A stretch of 64,000 nt of DNA from an uncultured Clostridium sp. (GTDB lineage Bacteria > Bacillota > Clostridia > Lachnospirales > Lachnospiraceae): positions 1 to 64,000 of the forward strand of contig NZ_URHZ01000010.1 of assembly GCF_900547735.1 (NCBI RefSeq), given 5' to 3'. The notes under the pieces are model-generated. The model had not been told where the DNA came from, did not search any database, and saw only the letters and a list, made by a program, of their open reading frames with translations. A program made the position numbers and the translations under genes. Numbering within the stretch: position 1 is the stretch's first letter; every line of letters begins with the position of its first letter. Positions 1-7,387 of the stretch are shown one piece after another.

Positions 1-235
1 GAGGAGAAAAACTTTCCGAAGGGTGACCTTGAAGCCCGCCGGTGCTTGGCGAGGTATTTTCGAGCCTAGCATCCGCTGTGCGCTTCACAAGCGGGAGCGC
101 GTCCCCGCAGGAATTTTTTTCTCCGGATTCCCCCTCACGACAACCAACCATCGGGACTGAAGACTCATACACACCTTCTCACTACCCCGTCCGCCGTCTT
201 ACAGAGGCGTCCTCGCATCTCAACTAAATTCCTAT
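1..235. ncRNA. Structured RNA-like dispersed element, copy 1
   Basis: This stretch is homologous over about 230 bp to 26150-26380. Its core (3-124) folds as a multibranch structure. The closing stem pairs 3-11 with 116-124 and 14-17 with 110-113. A small hairpin AAGG/CCTT with a GTGA loop sits at 19-30. A long hairpin lies at 31-86 and a GCGGG/CCCGC hairpin at 91-108. In the long hairpin five pairs differ from copy 2 by double compensatory changes (for example 32-85 A-T becomes G-C, and 50-62 C-G becomes T-A), which argues for a functional RNA. A 61-residue reading frame at 42-227 crosses these stems and is not supported as protein. The transcribed strand cannot be fixed; the sequence may begin before the window. 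I do not recognise the family. Confidence 0.7.
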
Positions 236-264
236 TTACGGATGAAAGTCTGATATGTTATACT
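235..264 (+). promoter_or_regulatory. Putative promoter of the deoR-type gene
   Basis: An extended -10 (TGTTATACT, with TATACT at 259-264) lies 18 bases after a weak -35-like TTTACG at 235-240. It starts right after the structured element and about 75 bases before the regulator gene. This is a sequence match only. Confidence 0.45.
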
Positions 265-338
265 AAAAAACAGCAGACACAGAGCGGAAGAGGGCGGCCG
301 CAATTTGTGGCACACAATTACAGAAAGGAGAGCGGCAT

Positions 339-1109
339 ATGCCGCAGGGAGTGACAATGACAGAACGCCATACGAGAATACTTGATATAGTCAGCGAGGA
401 GAAAAAAGTGGAGGTTAACCGGCTGTCGGAGCTTCTGGGCGTTTCACAGGTGACGATCCGTAAGGATCTCGATATGCTGGAGGAGAGAGGGCTTCTTTCA
501 CGCGAACACGGCTATGCGGTCATGAAGAATGTAGATGACATCAACAACAGAATGGCGGTCCGCTACGATACGAAACTGAAAATTGCCAAAGAGGCGGCAA
601 AGAGCGTCGTGAACGGTGAGACGATCATGATCGAGTCCGGTTCCAGTTGTGCCCTTTTGGCAGAACAACTGGCCGTGGAAAAGAAAGATGTGACGATTAT
701 CACCAATTCCGCATTTATAGCCAATTATATAAGGGAGATATCCGTAGGGAGAGTCATTCTGCTGGGGGGAGAATACCAGAAAGAATCCCAGGTCATGGTC
801 GGCCCTCTTGTCAGGCAGTGTGCCGGAGAATTTTATGTAGATAAGCTGTTCGTGGGAACGGACGGTTTTGTGCCGGAGATCGGTTTTACCGGCGGTGACA
901 TGATGAGGACCGAGGCCATGAAGAGCATGGCGAAGTCGGCAAAGAAGGTAATTGTCGTCACGGATTCCAGCAAGTTCTGTAAACAGGGCGTGGTCGTGCA
1001 GTTCAAGCTTTCCGAGGTCCACAGCGTCTATACGGACAGTGGTCTTTCAATGGAGGCGAAGGAACTGCTGGAAGAACAGGGACTGAAAGTGTGCCTGGCG
1101 GGTGAGTGA
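339..1109 (+). CDS. DeoR-family transcriptional regulator
   Basis: 256-residue sugar-phosphate-responsive repressor of the DeoR/GlpR family. An N-terminal winged helix-turn-helix (about residues 9-60, with VSQVTIRKDL as recognition helix) is followed by a DeoRC sensor domain (about 80-240). The family usually binds a phosphorylated sugar in the isomerase-like C-terminal domain. The ATG at 339 follows AGAAAGGAG at a good distance. An in-frame ATG at 357 (MTERHTRI, the usual family beginning) also has a purine-rich sequence before it, so six residues are uncertain. It lies next to the divergent activase and glycyl-radical operon and is the obvious candidate regulator; the effector would then be a sugar phosphate such as 1,5-anhydroglucitol 6-phosphate (inference). 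Confidence 0.9.
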   Translation: MPQGVTMTERHTRILDIVSEEKKVEVNRLSELLGVSQVTIRKDLDMLEERGLLSREHGYAVMKNVDDINNRMAVRYDTKLKIAKEAAKSVVNGETIMIESGSSCALLAEQLAVEKKDVTIITNSAFIANYIREISVGRVILLGGEYQKESQVMVGPLVRQCAGEFYVDKLFVGTDGFVPEIGFTGGDMMRTEAMKSMAKSAKKVIVVTDSSKFCKQGVVVQFKLSEVHSVYTDSGLSMEAKELLEEQGLKVCLAGE

Positions 1110-1119
1110 TAGAATAAGC

Positions 1120-1215
1120 GGGTAATATAATAAATGGGTAATATAATAAATGAGTAATATAATAAATGAGTAATATAATAAATGAGTAATATATTGAATG
1201 AGTAATATAATAAGT
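1120..1215. repeat. 16-bp tandem repeat, six units
   Basis: Six head-to-tail 16-bp units of consensus GAGTAATATAATAAAT fill the gap after the DeoR gene. Units 1 and 2 start GGG, unit 5 reads ATATTGAAT and unit 6 ends AAGT. Five units contain the hexamer TATAAT. The unit length is not a multiple of three and no reading frame is supported. It probably arose by replication slippage; whether the TATAAT array has promoter activity is unknown. Confidence 0.85.
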
Positions 1216-1236
1216 AAACAGTACGATAAAAAGAGC

Positions 1237-1270
1237 AAGCGCCTTATCCGGTAAATGGATAGGGCGCTTT
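1237..1270 (-). terminator. Intrinsic terminator of the activase gene
   Basis: A 13-bp stem (1237-1249 with 1257-1269, one G-T pair) has a 7-base loop. Read on the minus strand it is followed by GCTCTTTTTATC. It therefore terminates the activase gene and may also stop deoR transcripts arriving from the other side. Confidence 0.7.
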
Positions 1271-1314
1271 GACTGTAGATAAACTATAGTTTCCTTGTAT
1301 CGGAAGTTTGAGAG

Positions 1315-2208
1315 TTACATGGAAACATTCAGCCCGGCATCTTTAAATACGTTGAAATACTCGGTTAAATCCTCCGGGTGCAGAGCTTTTACGTCTTTCA
1401 GCTCGTACGGGACCTGCAGCTCCTCGTACTTTTTCTCACCAAACTGGTGGAACGGAAGCAGGTTTACCGTATCAACCCTGTGTGCCTTGAGCAGTTTTAC
1501 AAATTCTTTCGCATCGTGCAGGCTGTCGTTGATATTCGGGATAACCGGGATTCGGGCAATGACCGGAACCCTCATTGCGATGGCAAAATCCAGGTTTTCC
1601 AGGATAGACTGGTTGGAGACGCCGGTGTATTTGATGTGCTCCCTGTCACTGTGGTGCTTGATGTCCAGAAGCAGCAAATCCGTCCCCGCAATCACTTTGG
1701 AGAAGACAAGGGGAGTTGCAAACGCCGTGGTTTCCAGAGCGGTGTGGATTTTCTGTTCCCTGCATTTCTTCAAAAGTTCTGCGGCAAAAGCAGACTGCAT
1801 CAGGACCTCTCCGCCCGAGAGAGTGACGCCGCCGCCGGATTCCTGGTAAAAATCCATGTCTTTTAACACTTCCTCCATCACCTCATCCACTTCCATCATA
1901 TTGCCGACGAAAGTCAATGCCCTTCCGGGACACTGGGTAATGCAGCTTTTACACCCGGTACAGCACTCCGGGTCAAATACCAGATTGTTGTTTTTAAAAC
2001 TCATGCAGCCGGCGGGGCACTTTACCTCGCACAGATGGCCGTACAGACATTTCTTTTTGTCCCAGAGTATCTGAGTGGGGCGCTGCTGTGACTCAGGGTT
2101 CGAACACCAGGGACATCGTAAGGGACATCCTTTGAAAAATACGACCGTCCTGATTCCCGGACCGTCATGGATACTGAATTTCTGGATATTAAAGATATTC
2201 GCCTTCAT
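1315..2208 (-). CDS. Glycyl-radical enzyme activating enzyme (radical SAM)
   Basis: 297-residue activase that uses S-adenosylmethionine and a 4Fe-4S cluster to place the glycyl radical on its partner lyase. Near residue 25-36 the radical-SAM motif C-x3-C-x2-C (CPLRCPWC) is visible. Two Cys-rich ferredoxin-like inserts follow (about residues 54-67 and 82-94, CCTGCKSCITQC), typical of activases of the dehydratase/YbiY class rather than of PflA. The SGGGVTLSGGEVL segment fits the SAM-binding part. The ATG is preceded by CAGGAG. It is divergent from the glycyl radical enzyme gene at 2549, its evident substrate; in E. coli the same pairing is ybiW-ybiY. Confidence 0.93.
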   Translation of the reverse strand: MKANIFNIQKFSIHDGPGIRTVVFFKGCPLRCPWCSNPESQQRPTQILWDKKKCLYGHLCEVKCPAGCMSFKNNNLVFDPECCTGCKSCITQCPGRALTFVGNMMEVDEVMEEVLKDMDFYQESGGGVTLSGGEVLMQSAFAAELLKKCREQKIHTALETTAFATPLVFSKVIAGTDLLLLDIKHHSDREHIKYTGVSNQSILENLDFAIAMRVPVIARIPVIPNINDSLHDAKEFVKLLKAHRVDTVNLLPFHQFGEKKYEELQVPYELKDVKALHPEDLTEYFNVFKDAGLNVSM

Positions 2209-2305
2209 ATTGGTAAGCTCCTGTTACTCTTAACAGCTAATGTGCGTATTAAAGAAAAAACAACTATTGGATACTATAGCACAACCGAATTCAAAAGTAA
2301 ATAAG

Positions 2306-2317
2306 TTTCAAATGAAA
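2306..2317. promoter_or_regulatory. Possible DeoR operator
   Basis: A dyad TTTCA-AA-TGAAA lies just upstream of the -35 box of the glycyl-radical operon and between the two divergent genes. It is a reasonable repressor site, but the dyad is short and AT-rich. Confidence 0.25.
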
Positions 2318-2325
2318 ATACAATA

Positions 2326-2354
2326 TTGACAAAATGAAATAAAAAGCGTAAACT
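2326..2354 (+). promoter_or_regulatory. Promoter of the glycyl-radical operon
   Basis: TTGACA at 2326-2331, a 17-base spacer and TAAACT at 2349-2354 form a near-consensus sigma-A promoter. The leader to the start codon is about 190 bases and holds an ATGAAAG/CTTTCAT hairpin (2435-2468) of unknown role. Confidence 0.6.
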
Positions 2355-2548
2355 GAAATCATAAAAAAGAAAAAAAATCGGCAAAATGTCTTTGCAGGAT
2401 TGAGCGGAGCTGTTTTTATAGGCAAAGTGCCTGAATGAAAGGGAGCGCAGTGAAACGGCCTCTTTCATATGAAGAAAAAACGGCAGAAAAAAATAATATA
2501 AAAAGAGATGTTAAATTTACATAGTGCGGTTTTGAGGAGGATATGACC

Positions 2549-4966
2549 ATGGAAAACAATCATTTTGGAAAGCTGACGGAGCGTATGCATCATTTCAGAG
2601 AAGAACTTCTCGATGCCAGGCCCTATGTCTGCGCGGAGCGGGCCGTCCTGACGACGGAGAGTTACAGGCAGCATGCGGATAAACCGGTTGTCCTTAAGAG
2701 GGCCTATATGCTGAAGAACATTCTGGAACATATGACCATTTTTATCGAGCCGCAGACGCTTATCGCAGGGAACCAGGCATCCGCGAACCGTTCAGCCCCC
2801 ATCTTTCCCGAGTACGCGATGGACTGGGTGATTGATGAACTGGATCAATTTGAGCACAGGGATGGGGATGTCTTTTATATTACGGAGGAGACCAAGAAAG
2901 AGCTCAGGGAACTGGCTCCATACTGGGAACATAACACGACAAAGGACAGAGGCCTTGCGGCAATGCCGGAGCAGAGCCGGATTTTCTACGACCTTGGGAT
3001 TATCAAGGCGGAGGGGAACATTACTTCGGGTGACGCCCATCTTGCGGTGGAGTATGAGAAGGTGCTGAAACTCGGTCTGAAAGATTACGAAAAACGGACC
3101 CGGGAAGCGATGGGGAGTCTTGAGCTGACCGAGATGGAGAATCTGAAAAAGTTCTATTTCTATCAGGCTATTTTAATTGTCATAGACGCCGTAAGGAATT
3201 TTGCCGCGCGGTATGCGAAGCTCGCCCTCTCACAGGCCGAAGCGCTGGAGAGCGAAGGAAAGCAAAGGAGAGCCGGGGAGCTTAGGGAGATGGCGCGTAT
3301 CCTTACCAAAGTGCCCTATGAACCGGCGGATACATTTGCCGAGGCGATCCAGTCCATGTGGCTCGTCCATCTGGTGCTTCAGATTGAGTCCAACGGCCAT
3401 TCCCTTTCCTACGGAAGAATGGATCAGTATCTGAACCCATTTTACCAGAGGGATCTTGAAAGCGGCAGGGTGACGGAAGAATCGGCCTGCGAGCTGATGA
3501 CAAATCTATGGCTTAAAACATTTACAATCAATAAGATTAGAAGCTGGTCCCATACCCAGTTCAGCGCCGGAAGTCCGCTCTACCAGAATGTGACGGTCGG
3601 AGGACAGACAGCCGGTAAACAAGACGCGGTTAATCCGATGACCTATCTGATTCTCCGGAGTGTGGCCCAGACTAGGCTGCCCCAGCCGAACCTGACCGTG
3701 CGCTACCATGCCGGCCTAAGTGAGGAATTCATGGGAGAATGTATTGAAGTGGTGCGCCTGGGCTTTGGAATGCCCGCCTTTAACAATGATGAGATTATTA
3801 TTCCATCGTTTATTGAAAAGGGCGTAAAGGAGGAAGACGCTTATAATTACAGCGCCATCGGCTGTGTTGAGACGGCGGTTCCGGGAAAATGGGGATACCG
3901 CTGTACGGGAATGAGCTTCTTAAATTTCCCAAAGTCACTTTTGATTGCACTGAACGACGGAGTGGATCCGGAATCGGGAGTGAAGCTGTGCGAGGGAGCC
4001 GGACATTTCAGGAATATGACATGCTATGGGGATGTAGAGCGGGCCTGGGATAAGATTATCAGGATTTTCACAAAACACAGCGTTATTATCGAAACCTGCT
4101 GTGATATGGTTCTGGAAGAAACCGTACCCGACGTGCTCTGTTCCTCCCTGGTAGAGGACTGCATCGGCAGAGGAAAGACCTTAAAGGAAGGCGGCGCCGT
4201 TTATGACTTTATCAGCGGCCTCCAGGTGGGGATTGCCAATATGGCGGACTCCCTTGCCGCGATTAAGAAATGTGTGTTTGAGGATAAAAGTTTTACGGCC
4301 GGGGAACTGTGGGACGTCCTGGTGAACAACTTTGAGGGGGAGAAGGGAAACTGGATCAGAAACCAGCTTCTTGCAGCCCCGAAGTACGGCAATGACGAGG
4401 ATTATGTGGATTCCCTGATACGGAGCGCCTACGACGTCTATATTGATGAGATTAAAAAATACCACAACACCCGCTACGGCAGAGGCCCTGTGGGCGGTGT
4501 CTACTATGCGGGAACCTCCTCCATATCGGCCAACGTGGGCCAGGGGATGGGAACGTCGGCCACACCGGACGGAAGGAAGGCCGGTGAACCGCTGGCGGAA
4601 GGCTGTTCTCCGAGCCACGGGATGGACCGGAAAGGACCGACGGCCGTCTTTAAGACCGTTTCCAAACTGCCCACAAAAGAGATTACGGGCGGGGTACTGT
4701 TAAACCAGAAGGTGACGCCGCAGCTCCTCTCAAAGCCGGAAGACAGGATGAAGCTCACGATGCTTTTGCGGACATTTTTCAACCGTCTACACGGTTATCA
4801 TGTCCAGTACAATGTCGTATCAAGGGATACACTTAAGGCGGCACAGAAAAATCCGGAGGAGTACCGCGACCTGATCGTCCGCGTTGCCGGGTATTCGGCA
4901 TTCTTTAATGCATTGTCACGCCAGACGCAGGATGATATTATAGAGAGGACGGAGCAGAGTCTGTAA
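2549..4966 (+). CDS. ybiW: YbiW-type glycyl radical enzyme, probable 1,5-anhydroglucitol-6-phosphate lyase
   Basis: 805-residue glycyl radical enzyme. The active-site cysteine sits in AIGCVETAV (Cys439, Glu441). The glycyl-radical motif RVAGYSAFF is near the C-terminus (Gly781). From memory of E. coli YbiW, long stretches agree: PIFPEYAMDW, FGMPAFNNDEI, GKWGYRCTGMSF, GRGPVGG and GTSSISANV; PflD is clearly less similar. E. coli YbiW has been reported to open the ring of 1,5-anhydroglucitol 6-phosphate to 1-deoxyfructose 6-phosphate, which an FSA-type aldolase then splits. The next gene here is exactly such an aldolase. The ATG at 2549 is 8 bases from AGGAGG, whereas the ATG at 2543 is too close. 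The enzyme is strictly anaerobic and cytoplasmic. Choline, glycerol or hydroxyproline substrates are unlikely given the sequence and neighbours. Confidence 0.88.
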   Translation: MENNHFGKLTERMHHFREELLDARPYVCAERAVLTTESYRQHADKPVVLKRAYMLKNILEHMTIFIEPQTLIAGNQASANRSAPIFPEYAMDWVIDELDQFEHRDGDVFYITEETKKELRELAPYWEHNTTKDRGLAAMPEQSRIFYDLGIIKAEGNITSGDAHLAVEYEKVLKLGLKDYEKRTREAMGSLELTEMENLKKFYFYQAILIVIDAVRNFAARYAKLALSQAEALESEGKQRRAGELREMARILTKVPYEPADTFAEAIQSMWLVHLVLQIESNGHSLSYGRMDQYLNPFYQRDLESGRVTEESACELMTNLWLKTFTINKIRSWSHTQFSAGSPLYQNVTVGGQTAGKQDAVNPMTYLILRSVAQTRLPQPNLTVRYHAGLSEEFMGECIEVVRLGFGMPAFNNDEIIIPSFIEKGVKEEDAYNYSAIGCVETAVPGKWGYRCTGMSFLNFPKSLLIALNDGVDPESGVKLCEGAGHFRNMTCYGDVERAWDKIIRIFTKHSVIIETCCDMVLEETVPDVLCSSLVEDCIGRGKTLKEGGAVYDFISGLQVGIANMADSLAAIKKCVFEDKSFTAGELWDVLVNNFEGEKGNWIRNQLLAAPKYGNDEDYVDSLIRSAYDVYIDEIKKYHNTRYGRGPVGGVYYAGTSSISANVGQGMGTSATPDGRKAGEPLAEGCSPSHGMDRKGPTAVFKTVSKLPTKEITGGVLLNQKVTPQLLSKPEDRMKLTMLLRTFFNRLHGYHVQYNVVSRDTLKAAQKNPEEYRDLIVRVAGYSAFFNALSRQTQDDIIERTEQSL

Positions 4967-4990
4967 GGACCGGAAGCAGCCGGCAAATAA

Positions 4991-5154
4991 CGTTACTGTT
5001 CACCCCCCAGCTAAAAGCAGCTGTGCTGCGAACAATAACACGCTCCGCGATGCACAGAAACGACAAAAAACGCCGTTTCGCGCGACACAACTCGGGATTT
5101 TCACGAAAAAACGTGAAAACACCTCGCGGAATATATCCTGTGTGAACAGTAACG
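4991..5154. repeat. Inverted-repeat (MITE-like) intergenic element, copy A
   Basis: A 164-bp insert between the lyase and aldolase genes is bounded by perfect 13-bp terminal inverted repeats (CGTTACTGTTCAC at 4991-5003, GTGAACAGTAACG at 5142-5154). Its core from GTTTCGCG to CTCGCGGAAT contains an internal hairpin TTTTCACG/CGTGAAAA. The core recurs at about 21058-21177, 52131-52200 and 59299-59400. It has no coding capacity for a transposase, so it is probably a non-autonomous mobile element or a REP-like mRNA hairpin. Confidence 0.75.
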
Positions 5155-5189
5155 AAATAACACAGATCAAAGCGGAGGATACAGAAATT

Positions 5190-5867
5190 ATGGAATTTTT
5201 ATTTGACACAGCCAATATCGAAGACATCAGAAAATACAGCGCCATCTATCCGATTACGGGCGTTACCAGCAATCCTTCCATCATTAAAAAGGAAGGTAAA
5301 ATCGATTTTTACAGCCATTTCAGGGAAATCAGGAAGCTGATCGGCATGGAACGCTCCCTGCATATCCAGCTCACGGCGCCGGATGAGGCGACGATGATGC
5401 GGGAGGCCGACGCTGTCCTGAACCGGGTGGATGACCGGGTATTCATCAAAGTCCCCACGAATGAGACGGGACTGAAGGTGATGAGGGCTCTTAAAAATGA
5501 AAAGGCCGGGGTCACCGCTACGGCCGTGTATTCGAAAATCCAGGGTTATCTCGCGCTGGAGGCAGGGGCCGATTTCATAGCGCCGTATTATAACCGCATG
5601 GAAAATCTGGACATTGACTCCTTTGAGACCATTGCGTCCCTGGCGGAACAGATTAGAAATTACGGTTATAAGACAAAAATACTGGCGGCCAGCTTTAAAA
5701 ATATTGCACAGGTAAACGCGGCTTTTGCGGCCGGCGCCCAGACGGCTACGCTTCCTCCGGAGCTTCTGCATGAGGCGATGGGAATGGCGGCCATCGGAAA
5801 GGCTGTGGATGGCTTCCATAATGACTGGAAAAGTGTGTTCGGGGACCGGGATCTGACTCAGTTGTAA
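5190..5867 (+). CDS. fsa: Fructose-6-phosphate aldolase (FSA, transaldolase family)
   Basis: 225-residue class I aldolase, the usual FsaA/FsaB length. The Schiff-base lysine is Lys87 in VFIKVP. Other family blocks are TGVTSNPSII (about residues 23-32), GVTATAVYS, PYYNRM and KILAASFKN. The ATG at 5190 opens MEFLFDTANI like known FSAs and follows GCGGAGG. The in-frame extension upstream to 5142 runs into the inverted-repeat element and is not real. FSA makes or cleaves dihydroxyacetone or hydroxyacetone adducts of glyceraldehyde 3-phosphate. After the YbiW-type lyase its expected job is cleaving 1-deoxyfructose 6-phosphate to glyceraldehyde 3-phosphate and hydroxyacetone. Confidence 0.93.
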   Translation: MEFLFDTANIEDIRKYSAIYPITGVTSNPSIIKKEGKIDFYSHFREIRKLIGMERSLHIQLTAPDEATMMREADAVLNRVDDRVFIKVPTNETGLKVMRALKNEKAGVTATAVYSKIQGYLALEAGADFIAPYYNRMENLDIDSFETIASLAEQIRNYGYKTKILAASFKNIAQVNAAFAAGAQTATLPPELLHEAMGMAAIGKAVDGFHNDWKSVFGDRDLTQL

Positions 5868-5935
5868 AAGAAATTTACCGGATGCGGGATGGCATTTTTA
5901 ACAGGGGATGGAAGTGTTATAAAAGGGGAGACAGG

Positions 5936-6847
5936 ATGAAATTTCTTGTGATCGATATTGGGGGATCTTTTATAAAATATGCGCTGATGGATGAGGCGTA
6001 CAATGTGATGACGACCGATCAGCTTCCCACGCCGAAGGAGGGGAGGGAGGCCCTGATCGAGGCCATCGGAGGACTTTACGATAAGTTTGCCGGGGAGATA
6101 GGCGGCATGGCGCTGGCGGCTCCGGGAATAATCGACAGTGAAAAAGGTTATTTTTATACCGGGGGAGCGCTGCGGTATAATGAAGGTTTTGCCATGAAGG
6201 AGGCGCTTTTAAGGCGCTGTCCGACCAGAATCCATATTGAGAATGACGGAAAGTGCGCCGCTATGGCCGAGGCGGAGCTGGGCAGCCTGTCCGACGTGGA
6301 AAACGGCGTTGTGCTGGTACTTGGAACAATGATAGGCGGAGGGATTATCGCAGGCGGAAAGCTCTACAAGGGAAGTCACTTTTCGGCCGGGGAGGTATCC
6401 TTTGTCTGCACGGCAGGAACGGGGCGGCCCGATGCCGGGAATATCTGGGGCAATCGCTGCGGGGGCGTGTCCCTGGCAAAGAGAGTGGCGGAGAAAAAGA
6501 AGATTCCATACGGCGAGATGGACGGAAAAAGGGTTTTTCAACTTGCCGGGGATGGGGATGAAGAGGTGCTGCAATGTCTGGATGACTATACAAAAGAGAT
6601 TGCCGTCCAGATATTTAATCTCCAGAACATCCTGGACCCGGAGCGGTTCGCCATTGGAGGCGGCATCAGCGGCCAGCCTCTGCTGATGAAGTATATTGAA
6701 AAGAACCTGGACGAGATATACAGTGGGTTTACCTATATTGTCAGAAGGGCGGAAGTAGTGACCTGCCAGTATCTGAATGCGTCGAATCTGCTGGGTGCTC
6801 TTGTCTGTTTCCTGAAAGAGGAACAGGAAGAAGTGGGGGAAAATTGA
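5936..6847 (+). CDS. ROK-family sugar kinase
   Basis: 303-residue ROK kinase. The N-terminal phosphate-binding motif DIGGSFIK is at residues 7-14, the catalytic aspartate is about Asp104 in ENDGK, and a glycine-rich GTMIGGGIIAGG segment follows. The region at about 160-180 (CTAGTGRPDAG...GNRCGG) corresponds to where many ROK proteins bind zinc, although the usual CxCGxxGC is not intact. The ATG at 5936 follows AAGGGGAG; earlier in-frame codons lack a ribosome site. It is last in the lyase-aldolase operon. I infer that it phosphorylates 1,5-anhydroglucitol (or a related sugar) at O6 to feed the lyase, replacing the phosphotransferase import used in E. coli. No sugar transporter is present in this locus. 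Confidence 0.88.
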   Translation: MKFLVIDIGGSFIKYALMDEAYNVMTTDQLPTPKEGREALIEAIGGLYDKFAGEIGGMALAAPGIIDSEKGYFYTGGALRYNEGFAMKEALLRRCPTRIHIENDGKCAAMAEAELGSLSDVENGVVLVLGTMIGGGIIAGGKLYKGSHFSAGEVSFVCTAGTGRPDAGNIWGNRCGGVSLAKRVAEKKKIPYGEMDGKRVFQLAGDGDEEVLQCLDDYTKEIAVQIFNLQNILDPERFAIGGGISGQPLLMKYIEKNLDEIYSGFTYIVRRAEVVTCQYLNASNLLGALVCFLKEEQEEVGEN

Positions 6848-6920
6848 AAAGAATAGAAAAAACAGGAGAGGTCCAGATTGCAAAACAACCTGGGCATCTC
6901 CTGTTTTTTCTATTCTTTTC
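6846..6920. terminator. Bidirectional intrinsic terminator
   Basis: Perfect 24-bp inverted repeat (6846-6869 with 6897-6920), with A- and T-runs inside the arms and a small inner CCAG/CTGG pair. It separates the convergent kinase gene and Cys-rich gene and contains the stop codons of both (last base of the kinase stop at 6847, stop of the Cys-rich gene at 6910-6912). Confidence 0.9.
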
Positions 6921-7359
6921 TTTCCGCCATATAGCGTTCAACTTCGCCGGCAGTCAGTTTCCGGATCCTGGTGTGCGGATATTCCCGATATTGATCTGCC
7001 GTATAAACAGGTTCCATCCGTTGGCACGTCTTGCCTTTGTTTTTTTGAAGGTAGAGACGCAGGCTTTCGGCGTCCTCAAAAATCTTATAGGAGGCCCTGC
7101 CGATTTTGCTTTTAAGCTCATAGACACCGCAGGTTTTTTTTGACGTGTAATCTGCGGTGCGAAGGTAAAGCACTGCGATTTCGGCGGACTTAAACGGGAA
7201 ATTCCATCTCTGTAAATTCCGGACCGGATCATGTTCGATACAGATGCAGCGGCCGCAGGTCCCGCAGATGTACTGAGTATGGTTTTGCAGACAGCCGAGC
7301 GGTTTCAAAAGCGGAGTAATCCTGTTGTTTTCGGAATAACATTCCTGACATCGGGACAT
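6910..7359 (-). CDS. Cys-rich protein of unknown function
   Basis: 149 residues, family not recognised. The first 45 residues carry a zinc-ribbon-like cluster (CQEC near the start, then CGTCGRCIC around residues 32-40, plus a nearby His). A basic, aromatic segment follows (RWNFPFKSAEIAVLYLR, about 52-68) and then a Lys/Arg-rich tail. No signal peptide or membrane helix is present, so a cytoplasmic metal-binding or nucleic-acid-binding role is possible. Its last codons are inside the 24-bp terminator arm. The gene starts 28 bases downstream of the surface-protein gene on the same strand, so the two may be cotranscribed. Confidence 0.6.
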   Translation of the reverse strand: MSRCQECYSENNRITPLLKPLGCLQNHTQYICGTCGRCICIEHDPVRNLQRWNFPFKSAEIAVLYLRTADYTSKKTCGVYELKSKIGRASYKIFEDAESLRLYLQKNKGKTCQRMEPVYTADQYREYPHTRIRKLTAGEVERYMAERKE

Positions 7360-7387
7360 AGCGTTTCTCCATTCTGGATTTGTCGTT

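Noticed and set aside
42..227. 61-residue reading frame within structured RNA copy 1
   Set aside because: It crosses stems that covary between copies, lacks a ribosome site and is not kept in copy 2.
1047..1238. Minus-strand 63-residue hydrophobic frame across the 16-bp repeats
   Set aside because: It is a by-product of AT-rich tandem repeats whose unit length is not a multiple of three.
5142..5189. N-terminal extension of the aldolase gene
   Set aside because: It begins inside the terminal inverted repeat of the mobile-like element; the ATG at 5190 matches the family start.
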